A stretch of 64,000 nucleotides of DNA from Collybiopsis luxurians FD-317 M1 (GCA_000827265.1 KN834821.1:186001-250000); one strand, 5' to 3'; positions 45,780 through 57,536 are shown, numbered from the stretch's first letter. Numbers and translations are program-made. Notes: generated by a model not told the origin, from the sequence alone.

Positions 45780-46130
45780 GATAGAAATCTCCCGGGAAAT
45801 GAAATGTCCTGTGTGCCCTGACTGTGGTTATGCCCTTTCTTTTCATCGCAGTATTCAATATAAAGGGGAAGGTAAGGGTAAGAGTAAACCTAATGGTCTT
45901 AATCTCAGCGTTACGGGCGCTGGATAGTGTGAGTCGATTGGAGACCAGTGGACCTTCATGGAGATGCATTGTACACAGGATGAAACAAGTTCTTCTAATT
46001 TTATTTACACAAGGGTACCCACTCTGTTTCAAACTTCGGCAGTTCAGTCTTCTATTAAATTAATTGGTCTTTTTCACGGCACATCCCGCACTCTCTTTAG
46101 GGCAGCCAATATTCGTCTCATGGAAGGAAT
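45780..46130 (+). pseudogene. Galactokinase last-exon and NmrA-tail remnants (unit 3)
   Basis: 45818-45900 (gactgtggttatgccctttc ... ttcatcgcagtattcaat) matches the galactokinase last intron and exon (17463-17510). About 46065-46100 (ttggtctttttcacggcaca) matches the end of the NmrA-like copies (41522 on, minus strand). The NmrA body is gone. Confidence 0.6.
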
Positions 46131-47264
46131 CGACCAATCATCGAGTACCCTGCATCCTATATCATGGACGTTTGTCGCCTGCTCTCTGACTCCGACTCTT
46201 ACGAAGGTTCCAATTAACCAACAGCGCCAACAGCGCCTTGTTACGTCCGCTCCCTATAATCTTATCAATTAACCATCTTACGTTATTCGCTCTCGGACTG
46301 GCATTACGTATTCGTAGATTGTTATTCTTTTACCATTACCTGCACTACGTATACCTGGCTATAGCCTATACAACCTATCTAGGCATGATTAAGACCGCTA
46401 TGCAACGATACCACCTTGATAAACCCACACCCTTACAGCCTTATGTCTGTGAACGTAGCAGCGGCGGCCATGTAACACGTTTGAAAGCGTTCGGCGTTAA
46501 ATCACACCGCTTACGGGCGCTCAATGGTGAGTACTCTCGATTTAGAGTCGAAGAACAGCTAGGAAATCCAAGCCGAGCAGTTTTAAACTTTCTCCTCTGT
46601 TTGTTCCTGCATCAATACTGCTGAACTACCGACAATGATCCGCCCAATGTAGTTGGTGAAGATATATAGCATGAAGCCCGAATTAACCTGTTTTGGGCCT
46701 CGATCAATGAGAATACATCGCCTTAATAATAATACATACACGGCGCCGCCGGAAATTTCAGCAGTGGTCCCATATAGGAACCGCCGGTCTCATGCTACCA
46801 CCTCAATGTTAACAGTTTGTTTAATTGACCACCCTTGGGCCTTTTCCAGTCGGACTGAATTGAAGGAACAGTCCCTGGATGAAAAACAAAGCAAATGTCG
46901 TCTGTAGTCATCATCTATCACTACGAAACGCACTTAACTAGATCCTCCTCCTGTCCACGTTCTCATGCATACTAGCTCTCTGTTGTGACTCTATTGCCAA
47001 TCAAACTTTCTCGAACGAACTATTCTTTTTCAGTACCCGCTGCGGTGAAGCTTTCAATGTCTGTCCGGCTGTCGTACCCGCCATCGCGCCTGTCGTACTT
47101 GCTGGCTCCCACTTAACCTGTGTCAGCCAGTACCTGACCGACAGATTCTTTTGGTGGCAATCACAGGTCGAAGCTATGCTCCAGATGAATCGCAAGGTTC
47201 CGTAGAAAACCTTAAAAGCCCACTATTTTGTACATACTATCCTCAACTTCATTCGACACTCATT
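46131..47264. repeat. Unit spacer, copy 3
   Basis: Conserved with the other spacers, but carries about 75-80 extra bases at 46725-46803 (rich in ggcgccgccgg and accgccgg). Ends in the family promoter (ttaaaagcccactattttgt). Confidence 0.7.
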
Positions 47265-48068
47265 ATGTTTACCTTGGCTCGCATATCCAAAGTCGCCACT
47301 TCAGTGTTGGGCATTGCCCTACTATTCTCGCAGCCGGTATCCTCCACCGTCAATGTCAGCGTGCCAAACGATATCCCAACTTTCACCCCGATATTTGATA
47401 TGACTATTTCTGTCCAAAATAGGCCCGCTATCCCTGGACCATTTGGGGGACGAATTCTTCAGTCATTCACCGGGTGAGTTCAGACCATCTAAGAAGAGCT
47501 AAATTGCTGAGCAAAGATATTTCACTTCTTTCACTTGCAGTGGCAATGTGACGGATGCAACCACAGGAGAATTGGTGGCCACCGTTATTCCTAGTTTAGG
47601 GGGCGACTTAGGCATTGTATCTAATGTGAACGGCAAACTCTACACAGATTTTAGTATGATCCTTCAATGGGCAGACGATCAAACACTTGCTTTCCTCAAG
47701 CTGGACGGTTTCGGGTAAGTTTACATTGAAACGCTCGCTCAAATTCATTGCACCGGCTGAAACCGAGTCATGCTGCATTTAGCTCAGTTGTAAATGGCGC
47801 TGCGGTTACAACGTCTTTCTCGTATGTTGCGACAGCTGTGGTATTAGCCGAGTCTTAATGCCGTGTTCATTTCTAGGCGAATGGAAACCAATTCAACAAG
47901 TCGGCAGAATCTTGCAGATGATTTCCTGCTCATAGTTAATGATATACCAAACGTTCTCTCGCCACAATCAATTGGCTCCTTCAGACTCTTTGCGCAGGTA
48001 AGCAATGTTAACATTTCGTAGTAATTATTACGGCTAACATCTTTCACGCGTAGACCAACAATTCCTGA
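47265..48068 (+). CDS. Secreted DUF3237-like protein, family member E
   Basis: Exons 47265-47473, 47541-47714, 47783-47821, 47877-47997, 48054-48068; 558 nt, 185 aa, intact. Signal peptide MFTLARISKVATSVLGIALL. Motifs: TFTPIFDMTISVQNR, GPFGGRILQSFTG, GNVTDATTGELVATVIPSLG, GDLGIVSNVNGKLYTDFSMI, QWADDQTFAFLKLDGFG, RMETNSTSRQNLADDFLL. Sequence is closest to member C. Predicted extracellular; function unknown. Confidence 0.75.
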
Positions 48069-48369
48069 TAGCTGTACTGCTAGATAGGAATCTCAGGCGA
48101 AATGATATGCCCTGCATGTCGCTGACTGTGGTTATGTATTCTATTTTCGTCGTAATAATTAATTTCAAGGGGAAGGTCAGGGTAAGGGTCAAACTAATGG
48201 TGTTGAACGGTCTCAGTGTTATGACATTGGATACTATGGAGTAGAATGGGCTTGCCTGGAGAAGCAATCTATACAGGATGAAACTAGTTTATCTATTAAA
48301 TTTTATTTACTCAGGAGTACACATTCCTTTACAAACTTCTGTATCTCAGTTTTCTAATTAACTTAATCC
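48069..48369 (+). pseudogene. Galactokinase last-exon remnant (unit 4)
   Basis: 48120-48200 (gctgactgtggttatgtatt ... aggggaaggtcagggtaa) follows the order of 17459-17545. Non-coding now. Confidence 0.6.
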
Positions 48370-49348
48370 ACTTCTTCACCTTATCCCAAACGTATACTTC
48401 CCATAGCCTATTCGTACTGCCTCCGACGTCACACGAATGAAACCCGTACCCGCCCTTGCCGCTTCAGCTTCAGCCTGCAAAGCAAGCATGAATTGACTCT
48501 CCTCTTCAGCTCTCCCCGGGGCCAGCCCGTCTTGAGCTAGGAGATGGATAGGCTTGTCGTAGATGCGCGCAAGGTCTTGGAATGTGACAAGGTCGCCTTC
48601 CAGCCGCAGGGAATTGTTGACGAGGCGAGGGGAGTCGAGGGGAATGAGTTCGGACGGTCAAGCGATCTCAGATGGCTGGGAACTTTCCAGCAATGTTACC
48701 TACACTCACTAACAGCTGTAAATAGCGTATCGCTTTTTCCTACGAGATGAAGGGGAGAGCGCCGATGAAGAATCCAGCATGAAACACTTTTCAAATTTGG
48801 TTGCCACAGACAGTGGGATAAAAAGAAGGGACTAATGTAGAATATTGCAAAAAACAATTGAATCGACACCAGGTATCCTGTCCCAGAACGACATAAGCTC
48901 CGGAGCTGACCATAGGATCAAAGCACGATCAATTCACCAACCAATTCAACTTTCTCTGCGAAAAGGTCCGATGTTCCTCTCGCTTTTGCTCCCTCCGAAG
49001 GCAGACCCACTCGGACGGAACAGATAATTTGATCGTACCACTAGCTTTAGTCGCATCAACCAAGCTATGCTGAGCTTTGAGCCCTGCCACTGGCAATGTA
49101 GACACCACAGCATCGACGAATGATCTTTGAACACTTTAGTGACAGCAGCAATATCCGAGTAGTCTATCGGGATCGTAGGTATAGATGATAGATCGTCGGG
49201 AAGAGACTTCCCGGTTGAGTCATGGCGAGTGACGATGATCACCTTGGGGCGTTGAGTAGTATTAAGGAGGGCGCGTGCAATAGGTGTTCCTATGTGTTCC
49301 TATGTAACCAGCGCCGATGATACCGACGGATCGCGCCGAGCTAGTCAT
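48370..49348 (-). pseudogene. NmrA-like pseudogene (unit 4)
   Basis: Start MTSSARSVGIIGAGYIGT at 49348. A 10-bp tandem duplication (ataggaacac twice, near 49283-49305) then shifts the frame. Downstream pieces are clear: VIIVTRHDSTGKSLPDDLSS, DYSDIAAVTKVFKDHS, then another shift near 49122 and a third near 49005. The last part (48380-48650) matches the final exon of the intact copy. Confidence 0.85.
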
Positions 49349-50479
49349 GTTTGAATCTGGGGTGAACTTAATTTAGTTAGCTTGGGTGTTGGAACGACGT
49401 TCGAATCTTAAATATTGTTCGACGCCATGTTACATCCTCATTTTAGCCTTTTCAGTTGTGCGGCCAGCTAACTGATAACCCATAAATGGTCTGATTCAGC
49501 CCAAAAAAGGATTGAGTTTTCTGGTACAGTTATTTGCTGAAGTCTGTGCCCCTTCGGATTCTACGCGTTTGTGATAATCGACCGAATCCAGACCCGTTAC
49601 CATACAAGACAGCAACGAGACATAACAGGAAAAATCTCTCTCGTTGAACATCTTTGGAATATCTCGTGAGTTTTATATACAAACGGGGCCTGGACTCGGT
49701 CGATTAATAAATACAAATAACAAATGCGAGGATTCTGAAGGGGCAAAGAAATACCCAAATGACTGTAACCCAGACGGGAAGTCAGTCTGTCATCCAGAAA
49801 TGGCTGAGAAGTTTCCGAAATGGTCGGTTAGAAAGTGGCCCGTCAGGTACAACTTTCAGGTCAATACATACGAAAGGCGAAGTTCATTCGATCTGACTCG
49901 GACATCAGACGCGCTAGTACTCGACAGATGCACATTGCGGACCTCCGTTCCGATGTCCTATTGTCCACGAAAGATGAGTGCAACGTCGCCGCTACGATAC
50001 AGCCATTTCTGAGCGAGACCGTCATTCGGCAGCCGGGTATAGAGCGCCTGGTCTTAATTTAAGACAAAAAAACAAGTAGGCGGATGCGAATGACTAAAAA
50101 ATGATGACGGTTCTTCCGTCGATAATAGACTGGTCGATAAGTGGATACCCGCTCGTTATGCCTCCTGATACTACACAAATGTAAGAAAGCACTGGGGGTT
50201 AAGAAAAAGCGATGAGAAAAAAAGATAAGATGCCATCGAAAGAGCACTATTTACCTCGCCCCAGCAAAATACGAAATCCTCTCCCACTATAAACGGCTCA
50301 TTCCGGACTGATCATATCCGGACGGACTTGGGATGGGGACGGGAAATGATTCGATATAGGCGCGGTCTGATACAGTGAATGCTCAGCGCTCAGCTGCAAA
50401 CAGCTATCCTAATTTACTCTACAATGCATGTTGAACTCGGACAATTACCGTTCAGATGCCTCTCGATTCGCATCGATCA
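49349..50479. other. Spacer after unit 4, no gene seen
   Basis: The first 100 bases match the upstream region of the other NmrA-like copies. The rest shows no family resemblance; the plus-strand frame of 122 codons at 49644 has no support. Confidence 0.4.
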
Positions 50480-51110
50480 ATTAAGCTTGTCCACCTTATC
50501 CCGGACATGCCCTGCCCACAACTTGCTCGTACTTCCAGCCGTACCCTCGTCCCTCTCCGCCACACGGCTCCATCCGGTACTAAGCTCTCCCGCTTCAACT
50601 TCGATCTGCAGAGTAATATTCTACTGCCTCTCTCTTACAGTATTCTCGGGTCCTTCAGCTACAAATCGAGAGGTCTCTTGAAGATGCGGGCAGCGTCACA
50701 GAAGGTGATACGGTCGTTTTCTAAGCACATCTCTTGGTTCACGAGACGAGAAGAGTCGAGACGTAAGGAGGTAAGCAATGTGCATGAAAGCCTCGAAAGA
50801 GTCGAACGAAATTGACAAGTGAGCCTCGCAGATTTTTAATGATGACTCAAGCATATTCTTACCAGCGATGTCTGCTTCACTAGTGGCAGAGAGCGGAGTT
50901 TCGCCTTTTCCTAGAATGCTCACACTTTCGCTTACATCCGCACCAATAACCAAGAGAGAAAAAACAAAAAAAGAGTCCAGTCTGAGGATTTTCGCGGCCC
51001 AAAATGTATCAGTGGAAGGACTACAAGCGGAGGAAAGCGCTCACGTAAACCTTGTGAATGGGAGTTAAACAACTGATCTCAGGTACTCTAGGCCATGGTA
51101 GGATAAGCCC
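50480..51110 (-). pseudogene. NmrA-like C-terminal fragment
   Basis: 50480-50830 corresponds to the last exon and 50860-50960 to the exon with GKGETPLSATSEADIAG of the intact gene. The N-terminal Rossmann part is absent. Same strand as the other NmrA-like copies, although the sequence next to it (51180 on) belongs to the inverted right arm. Confidence 0.75.
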
Positions 51111-51179
51111 AGGCTGACCATGTTTGGTAGCTCGTTTGTATGGCTGGAAATGCGTCGTCTCGACTGGGTTTTCAAAAAT

Positions 51180-51770
51180 GCTCGTACACCGTTAGCCATG
51201 GCATACAAAAAAAAGGGAGAATGTTCCCCCGACCAAGCCAACTCATCACCTCTTTCATTGTCACACTTAGCTGTCAATCATAGTAACTTTCACCGGCTTC
51301 ACCCCCTCAACTGTTTTCTCCACCCTTCTCAACAATTCCTCACCTTGTTCTTTCGGTATATTCTCCCCCTTCCCCCAGTCTCGCCTGCCAATCTCCCCAC
51401 ACTCTCCGTCAACATAAACCTCTCTTCACCACTCACCTTCACATTGGATCTTATTACAAGCATACGAGGAGGTTGTGGTTTTATTTGGCTGTCACAGTTT
51501 TGTAAGATAGGAATATGTGTTGGCGATGATAAATAACGCACCTGGGCCCTGAAAGCTGAGAGGGAGGGGAAGAAGATGTAGAGTGTTGAAGAGGAGATGA
51601 TGTATGACCGTTCCATGCTGACTTCGTATATGTTGAGGATAAAGTCCCGGAAGCGCGAAGGCCCACACATGTAGTGGTATGAAAAAAGACCTAACCCACA
51701 ATATTTGACAAGGGCGTTAAAGTGACAAACTTGTTTACAAATTTGCTCATCATAGAGTAGAACCATACTA
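51180..51770 (-). pseudogene. Galactokinase fragment, right arm
   Basis: Minus-strand pieces MERSYIISSSTLYIFFPSLS and GEERFMLTESVGRLAGETGG match exon 6 of the intact galactokinase. It mirrors the fragment at 37330-37945, including the shared RIYRKNKVRN tail. Confidence 0.8.
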
Positions 51771-52534
51771 CCCTCTCGGATGTTTTATCATTAGATATTA
51801 TATCTATACATCTACGAGGCTGGAAAAACTGCACAGCTGAAAACCTAGCGAACATATCACCCCCCCTATTGGGAATGTATATTTCTGCGATGACTTCAGT
51901 ACTACCTAACAACAAGCATTGATACGTACAGTGCCGCAGGAAGCTGGTCGTTCGAGAATGGAACATCAGCAGTATCATGGACATCCTAACGAGGACAATC
52001 ACAGGAACTGGGTTACCTTCTTCTCTAAATCAGTTTATCACTATCCCTGTAAAGCTAGCAATCATCGCGATGCGAACTGGAAGGTGGAATCAGATAAGAT
52101 CTTTCCTGTTCCAAAGAGTTAAGTTCAAATGAACAATCGGAGATATTCGTGTAACTGGACCGGGAACCCTGGACGAGGTTGGGGGCTGTCCGGGGGTTTC
52201 CATCCAGGACTCCGCTCCGACGGAGTCGTATAGCTATCTATTTACAGCCATCTGATATATTTGAGAAGCAACGGTTCTGCAATTATATGTATTTCGAGTT
52301 GTTGGGCTAAGCAAAGAATATAACAGACGCTACCTCTAGATTAAGTAGTTTTCATGCGCACAGCGCATAAGGTATAAATTAAAAAAATAGCTGGACTTGA
52401 ATGAAATAAAATAAAAGGACTGTAACTGATACTATAAAAGATCATTAATACTGCTGTTTAAACTATTCTGATGGTAAAAGAAAGGCAAGTGAATTCCACT
52501 AAATCTTTGAGATTCCTATCCAGTAATGACGCCA

Positions 52535-53346
52535 TCAATTGTTCTGCATCCGAATAGCGATGTTAGTGATACTGCTGATTAGTAAGGAGTCTTCTAGTTG
52601 CTTACCTTTGCAAAGAGTTGGAGGACTCCAACTGAAACATTTGGCGAGGAAGCAGTTGGTGGCGGAAGAACAATACTTGCGAGAAGAAAATTTTCCACAA
52701 GATTCTGCCGACTTGATGAATCGGTTTCCATTCGCCTACAAATAAACATGGCATTAAAACTCAGTGGGTACTGCAGCGATTACAACATACGCGTATAACG
52801 TGAAGGTTGTTGTGCCATTGCTTTCAACTGAACTAAATGAATCATGCATCGGTTTCAGCAAGTGAAAATTTGAGTGAGAATTTCAGTATGGTCTTACCCT
52901 ATACCGTGCATCCTGAGGAAAGCAAACTTCTGATCGTCTGCCCATTGGACTACAAGACTAATATCGGGGTAGTGTTTATTGTCCACATTGGATACAAGGC
53001 CTAATTCCCCCCCGAAACCTGTAACAACCCGGCCCGCCAATGCTCCTGTGGCAGTATTAGTCCAGTTGCCTCTGAAAGATGACAAGTAGAAAGGTTATTG
53101 CTCAGTAGTTTTGCGATCTTTGATGGTCTGAGCTCACCCAAGCCATCCACCTAGGACCCGACCCCCAAATGGTCCTGGAATATTGTTCTCAAAAGTGGTA
53201 GGAATTACAGCTTCATAGACCTGGGTGAAAGTTGGGGCATTGCTTTGCACCTTGTGAGCGTCAGTTGAGGATACTGGCTGCAAGAACAGTAGGGCAATGC
53301 CCAAAACTGAAATGACGACTTTAGAAGCACCAAGAAAGGAAAACAT
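52535..53346 (-). CDS. Secreted DUF3237-like protein, family member F
   Basis: Exons in gene order: 53138-53346, 52898-53071, 52791-52832, 52606-52735, 52535-52543; 564 nt, 187 aa, intact. Signal peptide MFSFLGASKVVISVLGIALL. Motifs: TFTQVYEAVIPTTFENN, GPFGGRVLGGWLG, GALAGRVVTGFGGELGLVSN, VQWADDQKFAFLRMHGIG, RMETDSSSRQNLVENFLL. Exon lengths are identical to member B, its mirror copy in the left arm, which points to a recent inverted duplication. TATAAAAG lies upstream (near 53425). Confidence 0.75.
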
Positions 53347-55479
53347 AGTAAGGATTGAATATAGATCTTCTTGGACTCTGGAATGAGGAATGTTATACCA
53401 GTATGCACAAGATAGCTGGCTTTTATAGTTTTCCTTACAGCCTGCTGTACCAATTTCCTCCATTTGACAGTCACTCATCACCTTGCCAAAATATGTCGAG
53501 ACAAATGGGTCTGCCACAAGTCACCAAGCGTTCCGTCAAATTGATTTTTTCATCTGATTTTTGCTTAAATTCCTGCCTGTGGCTGCTTAATGTTTGACAA
53601 TAGCTGTTATCAGGTCAAGCGGCGCTGCACTGGGAATCACTATGCAAAGCAAATCTTCAACAGAAATTGTAGCATTTGGGGAATAAACGGCAACTAGCTC
53701 AGGTGGTGGCTAGTACGTTGACTGCATTTTCAAAGGAGGGTCTGTCATGGAGATTCGTCGGCGCCTTGTTTCAGATTCACTATCAAACAGTCAGGCACTG
53801 AGTACTGCAGTACACTCAAGTGCATGAATCGGCCAATGTACAAAGTGCGCGGTAGCTCAGGCCAAAGGCAATGCCCTTCACTCAAATGAAGAAATTTCAG
53901 GGGTGTCACAGGTCATACCTACTGTGTCGAAATAAAAATTCCATCAATGCGGTCACAGGTTACGACCGATGATGAATCGAACGAAATGGTACAGTTTCTA
54001 GCAAGAAGGCAATGGTGGGTCATTCTTTCCACTGAAATTTGATTCATAAGGCTTAAGTCTTAAGGTCTAAATGTTTAATTTGATCTTTATTTAAATTCTA
54101 AACTAAATAAGGGCTAGTTAAGGTATTATCCCAAATTCAATTTCTGCTGTTGTATTCATCCCCGGATCTTTCTTTTACACTGTTTCCCAACATTTTTTCC
54201 CCCTCCTCGCCCTCCTCTTATGCCAACAGCTCATAAGCAATACATCTTTGCTCCACTCAGTCTGGTAGCGAGTACAACATTAAGTCACGTCAGCAATCTC
54301 CCACTGAACTCCTCCAAAGTACTTCAATCCAACAATAAGCAGGACCTCTGCAATATCATTCTGAATGAGCAGTGTAACAAGTACGACGAAACTGTAACAG
54401 CTGGAAAAAACATTTGTTTGAGTAGTCAAATGCCGAGGATAGAATGCTGTCTGGTGTTGCTCTGGACCAAACCGCATATACTTACACTGCGGCACAGCCA
54501 TTGCCTCAAACTGTCCCTTATTTTATATACAGGCTATGTACTTGTATCTGGACAATGGATTTAGACCGCGCCGTCGATTAATCTTGACAGGTTATGGGCC
54601 CCGCCTCCCCGCCCTAGCTAGCAGCCGCTGTATTTGCTATGGGCTTTGCAATCATGTTATCATTCTCACACTGTCTACTACCGTTGCATCCGATCGTGTT
54701 ATTGCTGCCACCGCCGCTGTATGCATCTGTGATACCCCTGGTACTGGGTCCTGTGGGAGCTTGACAATTTCATTGCCTACAACTAGCTAACTGCACCGAG
54801 CTCCCGACTCTTCCTGTGGGGACGCCAATTCTTCCTGCGGGAAGCCGATTGTATTTGCGCTGCAATGCTTGATTCTTCCTGTGGGAAGCTGACTGTTACG
54901 TTCTCTGTCCTTGCACTCTTCTCAAATGAAGCTGTAACTGTGCTTATGATTTAGATTGAGATGTTAATTAATTGAGCTTGTGTAAAGTTTGGAGGTATTG
55001 GGAATATGGGATCTCTGAATTCAGGGGAGCACCTTACATCCAAAACCATTCGAACCATTGCAAGTGGGTGTGTCAAGGATACACTGCCATCTGGTGTTTT
55101 TTTTTTGTTTTTTTTTTTTTCCTGGAGCGTGAGGTATTTTCAGACAAGCAACAAAGCGCTCCCGTCCAACCGCTAGTAGTGCAAGGCCGAGCTGTTGTTA
55201 GGGTGTGACACCACCCGGGAGAGCTGCCGTCTGGTCTTGCTCCGGACGAAAGGACATATACTTACACTGCCACGCAGCCATTGCCTCAAATATTTCCCAT
55301 GTTTGTATTTTCAATCCTTTATATACAGGCTATGTACTTGTATATAGACCGTGGATTTGGACTCCCCATTCCGGCGCCGTCGATTAATTTCGAAATCACA
55401 TGTTATTTAGGACTCTTAATTACGCAAATTAATGTCGGCACTGAAGATAACCCAAAATAAGACCTTAAGTGTTAAGGTG
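53347..55479. other. Right-arm extra sequence with internal repeats
   Basis: After about 100 bases of family promoter, most of this has no counterpart in the left arm. A 160-180 bp direct repeat occurs at 54440-54600 and 55215-55395 (both with catatacttacactgc, cagccattgcctcaaa, ggctatgtacttgtat and cgccgtcgattaat). Three copies of a ttcttcctgtgggaagc-like unit lie at 54805-54890. A poly-T tract is at 55098-55121. No gene called. Confidence 0.5.
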
Positions 55480-55690
55480 AACACTGGCTACAAGTGCATG
55501 GAATGCTAAGTTCATGCTTCGATGATTTTGTGCCTGAACCAAAACAGGCAATTTCGAATTAGTCTAACTCTCGCAATATATACAATTATAGTTAATTTTC
55601 ATAACATGTTACACTGTATGAGATAATCCGAGAAAAAGCACCGAAAAGGGCGCCACAAGTTAGCGTTGGTCCACTACCAACGGCAGGCGT
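55480..55690 (-). repeat. Dispersed repeat, copy 3 of 3
   Basis: Inverted relative to 11880-12120 and 34750-34990; shares the reverse of cattccatgcac and ggcacaaaatc blocks. Confidence 0.7.
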
Positions 55691-57060
55691 CAAGTAGGGT
55701 GAGGAAAGGACCTGCCACTGATTATGTACATTCTATCTTAATGAACCTGTTGCACAGAGGCAGAAGATTTTTTTGTGTTCCATCAAGAAACATGAGATGC
55801 AGATGAAAGGAAAGGGCGACAGTATATGAATAAAATTTAACCATGGCGGTAAGCGGCCCCAAAAAAGGCAACAACGGGGAAGTTCACACACTCTCGAAGA
55901 TATGACTAAGCATGGTCGAAGGGAAGATGGATGTATAAAGAAGATCACCAAAGGGAGATATGGCATAGTCTACCATCTGTGTACAGAGGCCAAACCTATA
56001 GGTTCAACAATCAATTCTAGGAACTCTAACACTCGGTGGTGCGGTACATTGTCTCCAAACAGCGGCCAAATCTTAATTTAGAAACTCTTTCCATCAAAGG
56101 ATCTGGAGTCGGTATAGACGAGTAGACCAGGTGGCCGGTGACTCGACAGGTGGCCGGTGACTCGACAGGCGGTCGGTAACTGGAAAGAGTATCGAGAACG
56201 GCTCGTCTGACATGAGTAGCGTCGGAGAGGCAGATAGGATGACAGGGGGATGAATGCAAGTTGACTTCGAATACGATTTTGACACGGTTTCACAGTAATA
56301 AGGAGTAAGCTTAGATAGAGTTGACCTTAGCAGACTTTTGGATAATGTTTAGGGGGAAGGAATAACCTAAATTCAAATGCTCGTAGCTACAACTACTTAA
56401 GATGCCAAATAAGGCGGAGAATCTAAATAGGAACTTGATCTAAGGGAGTACCTGACGGAACGAAGTCCGCTGAAACGTCGGGATGTCGAGATACGGCGGT
56501 TTGCATAAAGGATTGCATTTCCGATTTTTTCAACGCTGTGTGATTGTATTTGCCTGCTCTATACATTTCGGGGCCCAGACCCACCAAATCGTACGCAAAT
56601 AGCATCTTACGACGCCACCAGTGAGTCAATCTTCAATGAAATCAGCAGTTTGCTCATCCTTTAGGTGTCAGCTCTGTGTCCGACTCTTGGAATATATAGA
56701 GATCCTATCAGAATACCGAATACAAATAAATACAACGAAAAGAAATCGAAACTGCAAAACTTTATGCAAATGGCTGTATCCAATATAGGAATAAAGAAAA
56801 TGATTAAAGAACAAACAAGGGAAAGTGATAGTCTGAAAGGGGAAATCACCACTACGACCGGTTGTACGTGTGGGGCAGCGTACCCTATATCAGCCTCGAC
56901 GGCATTAAGTGTTTTCTTCAGGTGTTTCTGCATTTCTAGTGGAAACTCAAAACTAGAGCCATAAATAACGACCGACTCACCAATCAACCCACTCTCAAGC
57001 GGTGCCTCTCTTGCATTCTCCATCAACTAAGTCGTTCTCCTTTGGACACGAGTAGTTGAA
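55691..57060. other. Outer right arm, no intact gene
   Basis: Mirror of 33769-34850. Near 56960-57025 on the minus strand is the galactokinase exon-7-like piece (ENAREAPLESGLIG). A duplicated ~22-bp word (ggtggccggtgactcgacag) occurs at 56131-56169. No gene called. Confidence 0.5.
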
Positions 57061-57536
57061 CGATCACAACCCACCCACTGCATCTCTCTTCCCCAGCTTT
57101 ACATGATGTTGCCTACAGGTTGGCGCCGCTGTCTTCCGCGAGGCTCATTTTCTCTTTGCTGATTGGTAAGGCCGGCGGAGATTGTTGGACATCAAATGAG
57201 TGGTCCACTGAATTCATTATAGACTGAGTAACAAGACGTCTGATGTTTATGCCAAGTAATATTTCCAGCTACCCCTCCACTCACATTGTCATTATTGCAT
57301 TCTAGAACACTGATTGGAGAACATACATCAGTAATCAAAGATTCTCATAACATTCTAACAGCACTCAACTCAACATTTTACCCAATGCAATTCTTTATAA
57401 TCTTTGGAAAGACGCAGAGGAATACTCAAGTATATAAAGAATTATCACCGAATTGGGATAAGGACAAGGGGAATGTTCTACTAAGGAGCCAAACTTCACG
57501 GTTTGGCAACAAGAACTATATATAGCATATGTAAAT
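57061..57536. other. Non-coding stretch
   Basis: Nothing recognised between the right arm and the hairpin. Confidence 0.35.

Larger units (their letters stand above)
51180..57060 (-). repeat. Large inverted repeat, right arm (partner 33425-37945)
   Basis: Inverted counterpart of the left arm with the same order of blocks. It is longer because of extra sequence at about 53400-55480. The two arms enclose about 13 kb containing the tandem units. Confidence 0.85.

Noticed and set aside
49644..50012. 122-codon plus-strand frame as a gene
   Set aside because: No family resemblance, no signal peptide, and not conserved in the sister spacers.
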